Shown here: positions 58,301-64,000 of the stretch, piece by piece | How positions within the stretch are numbered: position 1 is the stretch's first letter | How the letters are laid out: each line of letters begins with the position of its first letter | The notes under the pieces: model-generated | Databases searched by the model: none | What the model was told of the DNA's origin: nothing | The model's input: only the letters and a program-made list of their open reading frames with translations | DNA from: JAVBLP01 sp031553505 | Lineage (GTDB): Bacteria > Elusimicrobiota > Endomicrobiia > Endomicrobiales > Endomicrobiaceae | DNA: 64,000 nucleotides | Assembly (NCBI GenBank): GCA_031553505.1 | Contig: JAVBLP010000007.1 | Coordinates: 73,835 to 137,834, forward strand | Direction of reading: 5' to 3' | Position numbers and translations under genes: made by a program

Positions 58301-60675
58301 CCGGAAACACTTTAAATGTTTCTCAATATGAAAATTTGAGATTTTTTGTCTACGCGAAAGATGTAGCCGTAGGGGATTTTATAGTATTTCGGGCAGGTGG
58401 AAATGATGACAATTATTTTGAATATAGAATACCAGTTACTGCAGACCCAAGCTGGCAGAGCTGGAAACTGATAACGATTAACCAGACCGGAAAAGGCAGG
58501 TCTGCGGGATGGCAGACATCTGACCCCGGAGCTGCGATCAGCGTTGTGGGTACGCCTTCTCTTGAAAAAGTGGCACAGCTTACGCTCGGGGTAATATCAA
58601 CGGATCCCGGAGTTTCGCATCAGGTATGGTTTAACGAAATTCACGTTACCGGAAGCAAAACGATTGACGGCGCCGCCTGGAAAGCCGGCGGAAGTTTGCG
58701 CTGGGGCGGTTCCGGCGCGATGGGCGCCGTTACTGCTGGGGTGTCAAGAAAATCGATAGACAGGGATTTTCAAACCATTACCGCGGGGGTTTATAACAGG
58801 GACTATCTTGAAGACAGCGCTTTTGTCGAGTTTGAAGGCGTGAAAACGCAGACTCTTAGTATTCTTCCCGTAAAGGCGGGGCTTTCAAGAATCAGAACGG
58901 TAACTCCTGACGTTGCGGATAACTCATCCAATTTAATTTCTATTTACGAAGAAGGAAAAGTCGTAAATTATACGGGGTACGCGGAAACAAACCTGAACCT
59001 CGGAGTGGATTTGCCACAGATTTCGGCGCAGTATTCGCGTTCTATCATAGATTCATCAGAGATTGAACAGATTGAAGACAAAGAAATTATTACCGGAAGT
59101 TTGGTCTATAATAACCCCGTAACATTTCCTTTGCTGCCCACAACCGTTACGGCAAACGTGAGGACGGCAAACTCGTACTATAAAGTTTACCCGTCTTCGC
59201 CTATTGGCGATTCCAACGCGTTTTTGGGGCTAGACAGCGTAAAAGCGTATATGGACCTTTCCGATTACCACACGCTTGAACAGGCGGATATGTTCTCTTT
59301 AAAGCTTCCGTTTAAATTTTCTAAAGGGATAGTTTTTTCACCGTCTTATTTAATAGATAAAGTTAAAGAAAAAAATCACGATTTTCCTACAGAAGTTGAT
59401 TATGACAAAACTTTAAACCAGACCATAGGCGCAAGCCTTATGCTTGGCATAGTTTCGTGGTTCAGCCCGACATTTACATACAGCATAAGCACAAAAGAAA
59501 ATTACGATATTTCTTCAAGCACGGACCCGGCAAACCTTGTCGTGCCGGGACAAAAAAAATACATAGAAAGAAACGGCGTAGGGGAAGTATCCTGGAATTT
59601 AAACGCTTATGATATAGCCGCCACGGATTATATTAAAAGTTTAACTTTCTCGGCGTATTACAGGCTGCAGGATTCCGATTCTTACGATAACGTGGGCAAA
59701 GATTTTGATTCGATAGGATTTGCGATGGATAAAATCTGGATAAGGGATAACCCCCTTATGGACGTGCTGCCGTCTTATTCGTCAAGTTCTTATATAGTTA
59801 AATCGATATTAAACCGCGACGATATACGCATCAGCGGAAGGTATCTGCCTTTTGAAGCGTTTAAAATGAAAGGGATGCTTTCGCCTCTTAATTCTTTAAG
59901 CGCTAATTTTACTTATACCGAAGGCAGCGAAAACTCTTATGTTACCGGTACCATGAAAGACGTTTACACGCAGATTTGGCCGGAACTTCTTATAGGCATG
60001 TCCGGAATAGAACGGTTTTTCGGCAACATAAAATGGATGTCCGACACGCAGTTTAACTTTAAATACCAGGACAAAACAATAACGACATACGGCGTGTCAT
60101 ACGGCGAAAGTTTGATGTACGGTTTTGATTACAGATGCAAAATCAAAAGAAAATTGGATTTATATTTCTCTATTGAAAACACCGATTCCGCCGAAGATGA
60201 TTACGCGACGCTTAAAAGCATAACCGACGGGATTTCAAAAAAATGGATAGGCCAGGGCGCGATAGACTGGGGCAAATGGAGATTCAGCTTAAGGTACGAA
60301 AATGAAGACGCGTGGCAGACTAATTCTTTGGGGAAATATTCTTCGCAGATTTTAAAAAACAGTTATCTCGGGCAGGTAAACGCTGACATGATGTTTCCCG
60401 CCGGCATAAAAATTCCGATAATAAATAAGACGCTGCCGCTTACAAACAGGCTTATTTTCTTATCTAACATTAAATACATAACGCAGGAGTCGGATATTAA
60501 CGTGGAACAGGATAACAATACCAATTACGGTTTTGCGGCGAGCGCCGACTATGAAGTTTCTAAATACTTCAGGTTTATACTAGGCGCGTCGTGGGACAGG
60601 TACGACTATACTTACAATGCTGATTTGAATTATTCCGATTTAACTTTCAGCGGCAAGCTGACGATACAGTTCTAA
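55327..60675 (+). CDS. Giant SprA-like outer-membrane barrel protein
   Basis: The 1782-residue protein has a signal peptide (about 1-23). Residues about 140-290 contain SprA-type segments: RLNINVDYDDTADKKDISLV, AAFGDISVSIPS, and LFGLKVDTKYKGLYTNAFFS. Two acidic EF-hand-like stretches occur at 794-809 (DTEDKDNNGIISPWED) and 832-847 (DTEDLNGNGVLDTYED), also a feature of SprA. Many amphipathic strands follow, ending in phenylalanine (LTFSGKLTIQF), the outer-membrane beta-signal. In Bacteroidota SprA is a 36-strand barrel, the type 9 secretion pore, and works with PorV; a PorV-like gene is at 10853-12319. Flavobacterial SprA is longer (about 2,400 residues). The secretion role is inference. Confidence 0.7.
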   Translation: MKIKIYKILIFLSFIIISAAAYAADYKPSKKNYSILGDSQKEVYGQFDEYNKFNNIEAVEPSGSIVSPVSGEYNIYEPLPATVQEIAGQDLVNFLNNSVFGRTRYSRENWQKKDTVEVDKSSSTQTQQELPPGIKTTLPFESQLSLSGRKVIGVDFTSRMYDKEEDGKRKNTSSFKMDQELQMRILGSVGDRLNINVDYDDTADKKDISLVYKGQGNEFVREAAFGDISVSIPSTEFVGYSKELFGLKVDTKYKGLYTNAFFSKTKGSSEVKRFTGNTQLERKTIADTSYIKLKYYSILKPFETRTIKAGTAKVYLDYQRIDPKLNISITTTTPLNYLKLTVPEDYRGNFVLLVAGQDYTIDYNSGFITFKNSLVSNYVAAIDYQFTDDTWLSAGSGGNPLIFKDLNNTDLLSTELKTFYSLGNVKIVRDNGRDNFFLEVKDLNGDTPAVIYPNKPVPKYPNQSGYAANITVDFENGVFNLNPSSGTPMSDDLYTANTHRYNFVTEYQYIIKILTLRPDIVPQSERVVIDGLTLVSGTDYIIDYDLGILTILNEDRITENSVVDISYDYSMFGSESESTLIGLSSRLDLSDSISFGGSFLYDFTAKGNILPDIRSTPTSLMVGEGDFTIKDLDIDALNLKLNASGEYAISVQDNNTSGKALIDSMDSSVSEDLASLVDENWFHAAPGPPINPLVPTPWRNLEELKWRSYDMQIRDIDPALEIVDGQKQLVMEVNYDATTRSEIAFAQKLSASGYDFSKKLYIDVWIQDNGADADFAIEFASAINEDADGNTILDTEDKDNNGIISPWEDTGQTYLNADFTTSLIGAHNGKLDTEDLNGNGVLDTYEDVRGYISGSKSNYYLVSNGTVLKNVNGWKQVRIPLNVDPSYDSNYWKNIRILRFRIIRNSAESKKIVIGKIAITGNKWEQDGTNAANFEISAIGQSDASYVSLLTNPYYRDLYDLDSSAKKDEQALKIEYNTVGATEDVFAQSVYSGNTLNVSQYENLRFFVYAKDVAVGDFIVFRAGGNDDNYFEYRIPVTADPSWQSWKLITINQTGKGRSAGWQTSDPGAAISVVGTPSLEKVAQLTLGVISTDPGVSHQVWFNEIHVTGSKTIDGAAWKAGGSLRWGGSGAMGAVTAGVSRKSIDRDFQTITAGVYNRDYLEDSAFVEFEGVKTQTLSILPVKAGLSRIRTVTPDVADNSSNLISIYEEGKVVNYTGYAETNLNLGVDLPQISAQYSRSIIDSSEIEQIEDKEIITGSLVYNNPVTFPLLPTTVTANVRTANSYYKVYPSSPIGDSNAFLGLDSVKAYMDLSDYHTLEQADMFSLKLPFKFSKGIVFSPSYLIDKVKEKNHDFPTEVDYDKTLNQTIGASLMLGIVSWFSPTFTYSISTKENYDISSSTDPANLVVPGQKKYIERNGVGEVSWNLNAYDIAATDYIKSLTFSAYYRLQDSDSYDNVGKDFDSIGFAMDKIWIRDNPLMDVLPSYSSSSYIVKSILNRDDIRISGRYLPFEAFKMKGMLSPLNSLSANFTYTEGSENSYVTGTMKDVYTQIWPELLIGMSGIERFFGNIKWMSDTQFNFKYQDKTITTYGVSYGESLMYGFDYRCKIKRKLDLYFSIENTDSAEDDYATLKSITDGISKKWIGQGAIDWGKWRFSLRYENEDAWQTNSLGKYSSQILKNSYLGQVNADMMFPAGIKIPIINKTLPLTNRLIFLSNIKYITQESDINVEQDNNTNYGFAASADYEVSKYFRFILGASWDRYDYTYNADLNYSDLTFSGKLTIQF

Positions 60676-60676
60676 A

Positions 60677-61396
60677 ATGAAAAATGTTTTTTTAAGAATC
60701 ATTTCATTCTTTTATCCCGTAACCTGTTCTTTGTGCGGCGGCTCTATGGATTCGCTTGCGAAAGAAAGGGTATGCGGCAAATGTATTGGCGAATTTCCTT
60801 TAATAGAAGGGCTTGTATGCCAAAAATGCGGCGTTCCTTTAAGCGACGGCGGCGAGTTTTGTTACGCCTGCAGAAAAAATAAAGCCGGTTTCTCTTTTGA
60901 AAAAATGAGGTCGGCATACTTGTATAAAGATTCCATACGCTCTTTGATTCTGAAGTTCAAATATTCATCGAGGACTTTTCTTGCTAAGGATTTAGGCGTA
61001 AAAATGGCCGAAGAGCTCCAGAAACACGATTTTTTTAATGATACGGATTTTATTGTGCCCGTACCTTTAAGTATTACACGACGGATAAAGAGGGGATATA
61101 ACCAGGCGGCCCTTTTGGCGGATGTTATCTCAACGCAAACAGATTTGCCGGTTTTAAACGGGGTTTTATACAGAAAAAAAATTACAAAACCGCAGTTTAA
61201 ACTGTCTAAAAAAGAAAGATTTGAAAATATGAAAGGCTCTTTTTTTGCAAATGATACAATGGGGACAATAAAGGGTAAAAATATTCTTCTTATAGATGAT
61301 ATAGCCACAACGGCGTCAACCGCTTCCGCCTGCTCGGCGGCTTTAAAACATGCGGGCGCAAAGAAAGTTTACGTGTTTACCCTCGCGCGTGACTGA
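60677..61396 (+). CDS. comF: ComF-family phosphoribosyltransferase
   Basis: The 239-residue protein has an N-terminal zinc ribbon with CxxC pairs C17-C20, C33-C36, C48-C51 and C62-C65, then a PRTase domain with FIVPVPLSITRRIKRGYNQA and the PRPP loop NILLIDDIATTASTASACSA. The loop reads ATTAST where ComF usually has TTGAT, so the glycine is an alanine. It starts 1 base after the SprA-like gene, suggesting coupling. ComF is needed for natural DNA uptake in several bacteria. Confidence 0.82.
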   Translation: MKNVFLRIISFFYPVTCSLCGGSMDSLAKERVCGKCIGEFPLIEGLVCQKCGVPLSDGGEFCYACRKNKAGFSFEKMRSAYLYKDSIRSLILKFKYSSRTFLAKDLGVKMAEELQKHDFFNDTDFIVPVPLSITRRIKRGYNQAALLADVISTQTDLPVLNGVLYRKKITKPQFKLSKKERFENMKGSFFANDTMGTIKGKNILLIDDIATTASTASACSAALKHAGAKKVYVFTLARD

Positions 61397-61436
61397 AACG
61401 ACAGTTAAAAGGCAAGTAATAAATAATATTTTTGTC

Positions 61437-61567
61437 TGTCATCCCTGAGTGTTTTAATCGGGGATCTGCCTTTTAGGTTGTCGTGCTGCGGAGTCTTTGG
61501 CTCTCGCAGCATCCAAAACTAACAACACAGATTCTGCGATCGCAAAAAGCCGCGCCGCAGAATGACA
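61437..61567. repeat. Intergenic element with TGTCAT/ATGACA terminal inverted repeats
   Basis: About 131 bases run from TGTCATCCCTGAG to GCAGAATGACA. The ends are inverted repeats (TGTCAT with ATGACA). Two internal stem-loops are visible: TGCTGCG with CGCAGCA, and ATTCTGCG with CGCAGAAT. It looks like the short, non-coding interspersed repeats of many bacteria. No other copy was seen in this window. Confidence 0.55.
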
Positions 61568-61578
61568 AAAAATAGTGT

Positions 61579-61645
61579 TGTCATTACGAATTTTCGAAAG
61601 CAAATAAAGCAATCTGCTTTGCAGTCATTTCATTTGCGGAATTCG
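61579..61645. repeat. Second foldback element beginning TTGTCATTACGAA
   Basis: The outer halves CGAATT and GCAAAT (61587-61592, 61600-61605) pair with ATTTGC and AATTCG (61632-61637, 61640-61645), and an apical AAAGCA/TGCTTT stem (61606-61611, 61615-61620) closes on ATC. It has no T run and is not a terminator. It recalls TCATTGCGA-type repeats. Confidence 0.5.
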
Positions 61646-61701
61646 CAAAAAAACGCAAATTAACGCCAAATAGATGCGTATCGATTCGTCGCAAAACAAA
61701 A

Positions 61702-61730
61702 TTGACTGTTTGCTTGCTTCTTTGTATAAT
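61702..61730 (+). promoter_or_regulatory. Promoter of the PHP-domain gene
   Basis: TTGACT (61702-61707), 17 bases, TATAAT (61725-61730), with an AGAGGA ribosome-binding site before the ATG at 61755. Confidence 0.8.
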
Positions 61731-61754
61731 TTTGACAGTTTTTAGAGGAATAAT

Positions 61755-62408
61755 ATGATAGATTTACATATGCACACATTATTTTCAGACGGCGTTTTAC
61801 TTCCTTCGGAGCTTGTTTACAGGGCAAAGTATAAGGGGTATTCCGCTATGGCTATTACGGATCATGCCGATTATTCCAATATGGATTTGATTATCCCAAG
61901 AATAATAAAAGTTGCCGACATCCTTGCAAAGAATTACGATATAATAGTTCTTCCCGGCGTTGAGCTTACGTATGTGCCGCCAAAAATTATTAAAGACGCT
62001 GTTGCTGAATGCCGCAGGCTTGGCGCTAAAGTTATAGTTGTACACGGGGAAACTACCGCGGAAACCGTACCGCCTGAAACTAATAAGTATGCGGTTGAAG
62101 CGGGAATTGATATTCTTGCCCATCCCGGTCATTTAAGCAAAGATGTTGCCGCAACGGCCGCAAAAAACGGCGTTATGATTGAAATCACAACAAGAAAAGG
62201 GCACAACGCCACAAATAAAGAAGTTGCGGCTGCGGCTTTGGCTGCGGGCGCTAAAATGATTTTAAATACCGATACGCATATGCCGGAAGACCTTTTAACC
62301 AAAGAAACGATAGAAAAAACTTTATCTTTTGCGGGGCTTCCTGCCGGTTATCACGAGATTATGCTGAAAAATTCAAAAGAAATAATATTTAAATATAAAG
62401 GAGCATAA
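61755..62408 (+). CDS. PHP-domain metal-dependent phosphoesterase
   Basis: The 217-residue protein has H5 and H7 in DLHMHTLFSDG, ITDHADYSN, LPGVELTYVPPK, KVIVVHGETT, ILAHPGHLSK and LNTDTHMPED. These complete the PHP metal sites of histidinol-phosphatase-type enzymes. Several of these residues bind the metals. No histidine operon is nearby, so the substrate is open. The next gene starts 1 base after its stop. Confidence 0.8.
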   Translation: MIDLHMHTLFSDGVLLPSELVYRAKYKGYSAMAITDHADYSNMDLIIPRIIKVADILAKNYDIIVLPGVELTYVPPKIIKDAVAECRRLGAKVIVVHGETTAETVPPETNKYAVEAGIDILAHPGHLSKDVAATAAKNGVMIEITTRKGHNATNKEVAAAALAAGAKMILNTDTHMPEDLLTKETIEKTLSFAGLPAGYHEIMLKNSKEIIFKYKGA

Positions 62409-62409
62409 A

Positions 62410-63063
62410 ATGCACGCCGTACAACAAAACATGAAAAGAGGCAAATCAGAGAGAGTAGCGGATTTTTTGGTAAAACAGCTTAAAGAAAACAAAACCCGTT
62501 TTTTTACGGCAATAATTACGGTAATTGCCATCATTGTTTTCGGCGCTTTCATTTATGCAAGGCTCCAGACAATCAAAGTAAGCGCGTCAGATAAACTTGC
62601 TTCAGCTTACGGAGCTTTTTATTACGGCAACCAAAGCCAGGGATTAACTTTCCTGGATGAGACAATAAAAAATTACCCGAATACCCCTGCGTCATTCCAA
62701 GCCAGGCTTATAAAAGCTGATTTGATGATAAATGCCCAAAATTTTGATGAAGCTTTTAATCTTCTTGAAGAAACCGTCCAAAAAGGCAAACCTGAAATAT
62801 ACAGGCCGCTTGCGCTTTCAAGAATCATTTATATGTACGACCAGAGGCAAGATTACCCAAGCGCTATAATGCATTCAAATGAGTTTATAAACAAATACAA
62901 AAACAATTTCCTTATAAAAGACGTTTATCTTAATCTTGCAAGGCTCTATTTGCTTGCGGGTTCAAAAGACGATGCGGTAAGAGTATATAACGAAATTCTT
63001 ACAACGTTCCCTGCCACAAAGGAAGCCGCGAACGCGCAGGAAATTTTAAAAAGGCTCGGGTAA
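62410..63063 (+). CDS. TPR protein with one membrane anchor (YfgM-like)
   Basis: The 217-residue protein has a cytoplasmic N-terminus (KRGKSERVADFLVKQLKENK), a membrane segment (about 36-55) and a TPR-rich domain of about 150 residues (NLARLYLLAGSKDDAVRVYN). The design is that of YfgM, an ancillary factor at the SecYEG translocon. Its role is not proved. AAAGGAGC precedes the ATG. Confidence 0.65.
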   Translation: MHAVQQNMKRGKSERVADFLVKQLKENKTRFFTAIITVIAIIVFGAFIYARLQTIKVSASDKLASAYGAFYYGNQSQGLTFLDETIKNYPNTPASFQARLIKADLMINAQNFDEAFNLLEETVQKGKPEIYRPLALSRIIYMYDQRQDYPSAIMHSNEFINKYKNNFLIKDVYLNLARLYLLAGSKDDAVRVYNEILTTFPATKEAANAQEILKRLG

Positions 63064-63072
63064 GGGGATAAA

Positions 63073-63558
63073 ATGAAAAAAATAATTGTTTTTTTAGCGC
63101 TTTTCACATTTTGTGCCATTTCTGTTTTTGCGCAGGATAACTACGATATGACCGGCAATTTAGGCATAGGCTACACCTCCGGTCTTTCAGCTCCGGCAAT
63201 AGGAGTAAAATACTGGGTGGCTGAAGCGACTGCTTTTGAAGTTTATACAGGTTTTAAAGCAGGCGGAAATGAAGATGTTTTTCTTATAGGCGGTAAAGTA
63301 TCGCAGGTTATAAAAACATATAAAAGCTTGAATCTTTACGCAGCAGGTTCGCTTGAAGCGGATTATCATAAACCTGAAAATGAAGAACAATCCACAAAGT
63401 GCATAATAGGCGGCGGGGTAGGTGTTGAGTGGTTTGTGCTTAATAACCTCTCTTTAGCGGCGGAAGTCGGCTTACGCCTTTCCGGCGGTGACGGGAAAAC
63501 GTCTTTTGGAACTTTTGCTGACGGCGTACCAAGCGTTTCGGTAAAGTTTTACCTTTAA
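63073..63558 (+). CDS. Small outer-membrane beta-barrel protein
   Basis: The 161-residue protein has a signal peptide (about 1-21, ending VFA) and amphipathic strands (TGNLGIGYTSGLSAPAIGVK, GVEWFVLNNLSLAAEVGLRL) ending VSVKFYL. It fits an eight-stranded barrel. Its function is unknown. It is 9 bases after the TPR gene and is followed by a strong terminator. Confidence 0.6.
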   Translation: MKKIIVFLALFTFCAISVFAQDNYDMTGNLGIGYTSGLSAPAIGVKYWVAEATAFEVYTGFKAGGNEDVFLIGGKVSQVIKTYKSLNLYAAGSLEADYHKPENEEQSTKCIIGGGVGVEWFVLNNLSLAAEVGLRLSGGDGKTSFGTFADGVPSVSVKFYL

Positions 63559-63591
63559 TAAATAAATACACGAGAGCATATATAAAAAAAA

Positions 63592-63625
63592 AGCCCTTCC
63601 GGCATGAAACCGGAAGGGCTTTTTT
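63592..63625 (+). terminator. Factor-independent terminator
   Basis: An 11-base stem AGCCCTTCCGG (63592-63602) with CCGGAAGGGCT (63610-63620), a 7-base loop and a T run, with an A run before it, so it may work in both directions. Confidence 0.92.
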
Positions 63626-63710
63626 ATCAAAAACATATGAAAAATGATGGTTTTTGTTAAAATAATAGTTTATAATTACTTTAGCGTAATCTTGTATAAA
63701 AAGGAAAATG

Positions 63711-64000
63711 ATGAAAAAAGCAATTTTAATTCTTTTGCCGTGCTTAATTTATATATCAGGCTGTCTCTGCGATAAAAAGCATATAGAAACATATCCTTCG
63801 GCAACCGAAGAACAATACGTTCAATCACAGATTGCCGTTGAACAAAACCAAGCACCAGCGCAAGAGCAGCAGCCTGTAAAAACGCCAACAATCGCTTCCG
63901 AACCGGCGCAGGTAGTTTCTATTGCAAATATCAAAGATCCTAAATACAAGCGCGAATATATTCCAACGACGCCGCCTCCCAGAGCGGAAACGTATTTTGC
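63711..64000 (+). CDS. Lipoprotein, cut by the window edge (partial)
   Basis: The 97 visible codons have a lipoprotein signal with lipobox ISGC (cysteine at about residue 17), then a glutamine/proline-rich linker (VEQNQAPAQEQQPVKTP). ATG 63711 is preferred over 63708 because AAGGA at 63701-63705 is 5 bases upstream of it. A -10-like TATAAT lies at 63671-63676. The domain that follows lies outside the window. Confidence 0.65.
   Translation, partial: MKKAILILLPCLIYISGCLCDKKHIETYPSATEEQYVQSQIAVEQNQAPAQEQQPVKTPTIASEPAQVVSIANIKDPKYKREYIPTTPPPRAETYF

Larger units (their letters stand above)
61397..61754. other. 358-base gene-free region with foldback repeats and a promoter
   Basis: No reading frame is supported here. 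The stretch holds two adjacent foldback elements (61437-61567 and 61579-61645) and the promoter of the PHP gene (61702-61730). Confidence 0.7.

Noticed and set aside
63654..63676. TTGTTA plus TATAAT as the promoter of the last lipoprotein
   Set aside because: The spacer is only 11 bases; the TATAAT may be real but this -35 is not.
1..64000. CRISPR arrays, prophage or insertion sequences
   Set aside because: No regularly spaced direct repeats, phage structural genes or transposases were found; the only recombinase fits XerD.

Overview
The window reads as a gene-dense, moderately AT-rich chromosome of a Gram-negative, diderm bacterium. It encodes lptF/lptG, a LolA-like carrier, a TonB-dependent receptor, several outer-membrane barrels, several lipoproteins with lipoboxes, and a GT9 heptosyltransferase-type enzyme. 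The mixture of SprA-like and PorV-like barrels, a polyprenyl-phosphate-mannose synthase, a GH94-type phosphorylase and very short promoter-to-start distances is most compatible with Elusimicrobiota (Elusimicrobium/Endomicrobium-like). That placement is an inference from gene content, not from a marker-gene comparison. There is no prophage, no insertion sequence and no CRISPR array; this is core chromosome with a few accessory patches.

Layout. 1-4.8 kb: cobalamin uptake, btuF-btuC-btuD, then a cobalamin riboswitch and the receptor btuB. 4.9-9.4 kb: a flavin reductase-like gene, then a minus-strand envelope glycosylation block (GT9 enzyme, polyprenyl-phosphate mannose synthase, GT-C transferase fused to a PAP2 phosphatase). 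9.5-10.3 kb: a frameshifted ankyrin gene and initiator tRNA. 10.4-14.4 kb: a tightly coupled run led by a YhcH-like protein and a PorV/TolB-like fusion. 14.4-22.1 kb: a carbohydrate run (OmpA-like lipoprotein, GH94-type phosphorylase, FecR-like protein, rfbC, secreted TIM-barrel glycosidase with EF-hand loops, rfbD, ComF-like phosphoribosyltransferase). 22-23.5 kb: a minus-strand GT-C/TPR membrane protein. 23.5-28.9 kb: tRNA-Cys, tRNA-Val, tRNA-Pro and tRNA-Arg interspersed with an Orn/Lys/Arg decarboxylase, DksA-like protein, MscS channel, panD, an alternative sigma factor and apt. 29-30.8 kb: a minus-strand barrel plus two tandem paralogues. 30.8-35.3 kb: ABC-F ATPase, rpsO and pnp with a long hairpin between them. 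35.4-46.3 kb: a long housekeeping run (accB, ftsK, an HTH/FtsK-gamma chimera, LolA-like, RodZ-like, rimO, pgsA, pgpA, MBL hydrolase, xerD, nadC, birA). 46.3-49 kb: NlpC/P60 lipoprotein, three tiny membrane proteins, YbaB/EbfC. 49-52.6 kb: a second flavin reductase-like gene, then a repair cluster (Ogg-type glycosylase divergent from lexA, a small DUF6504-like gene and dinB). 52.6-55.3 kb: EamA half-transporter and lptG/lptF on the minus strand. 55.3-64 kb: a giant SprA-like outer-membrane protein, comF, an intergenic foldback-repeat patch, a PHP-domain gene, a TPR membrane protein, a small barrel and a partial lipoprotein.

Three things stand out. First, SprA-like and PorV-like proteins, which form the type 9 secretion translocon in Bacteroidota, occur in one window of a probable non-Bacteroidota genome. 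Second, a small protein joins a RodZ-type HTH to a copy of the FtsK gamma DNA-reading domain and sits between ftsK and a rodZ-like gene. Third, a recurring promoter architecture places the -10 box only 6-12 bases before the start codon with no Shine-Dalgarno sequence, which predicts leaderless transcripts, and it occurs alongside an initiator tRNA that lacks the usual first G:C pair of its anticodon stem.
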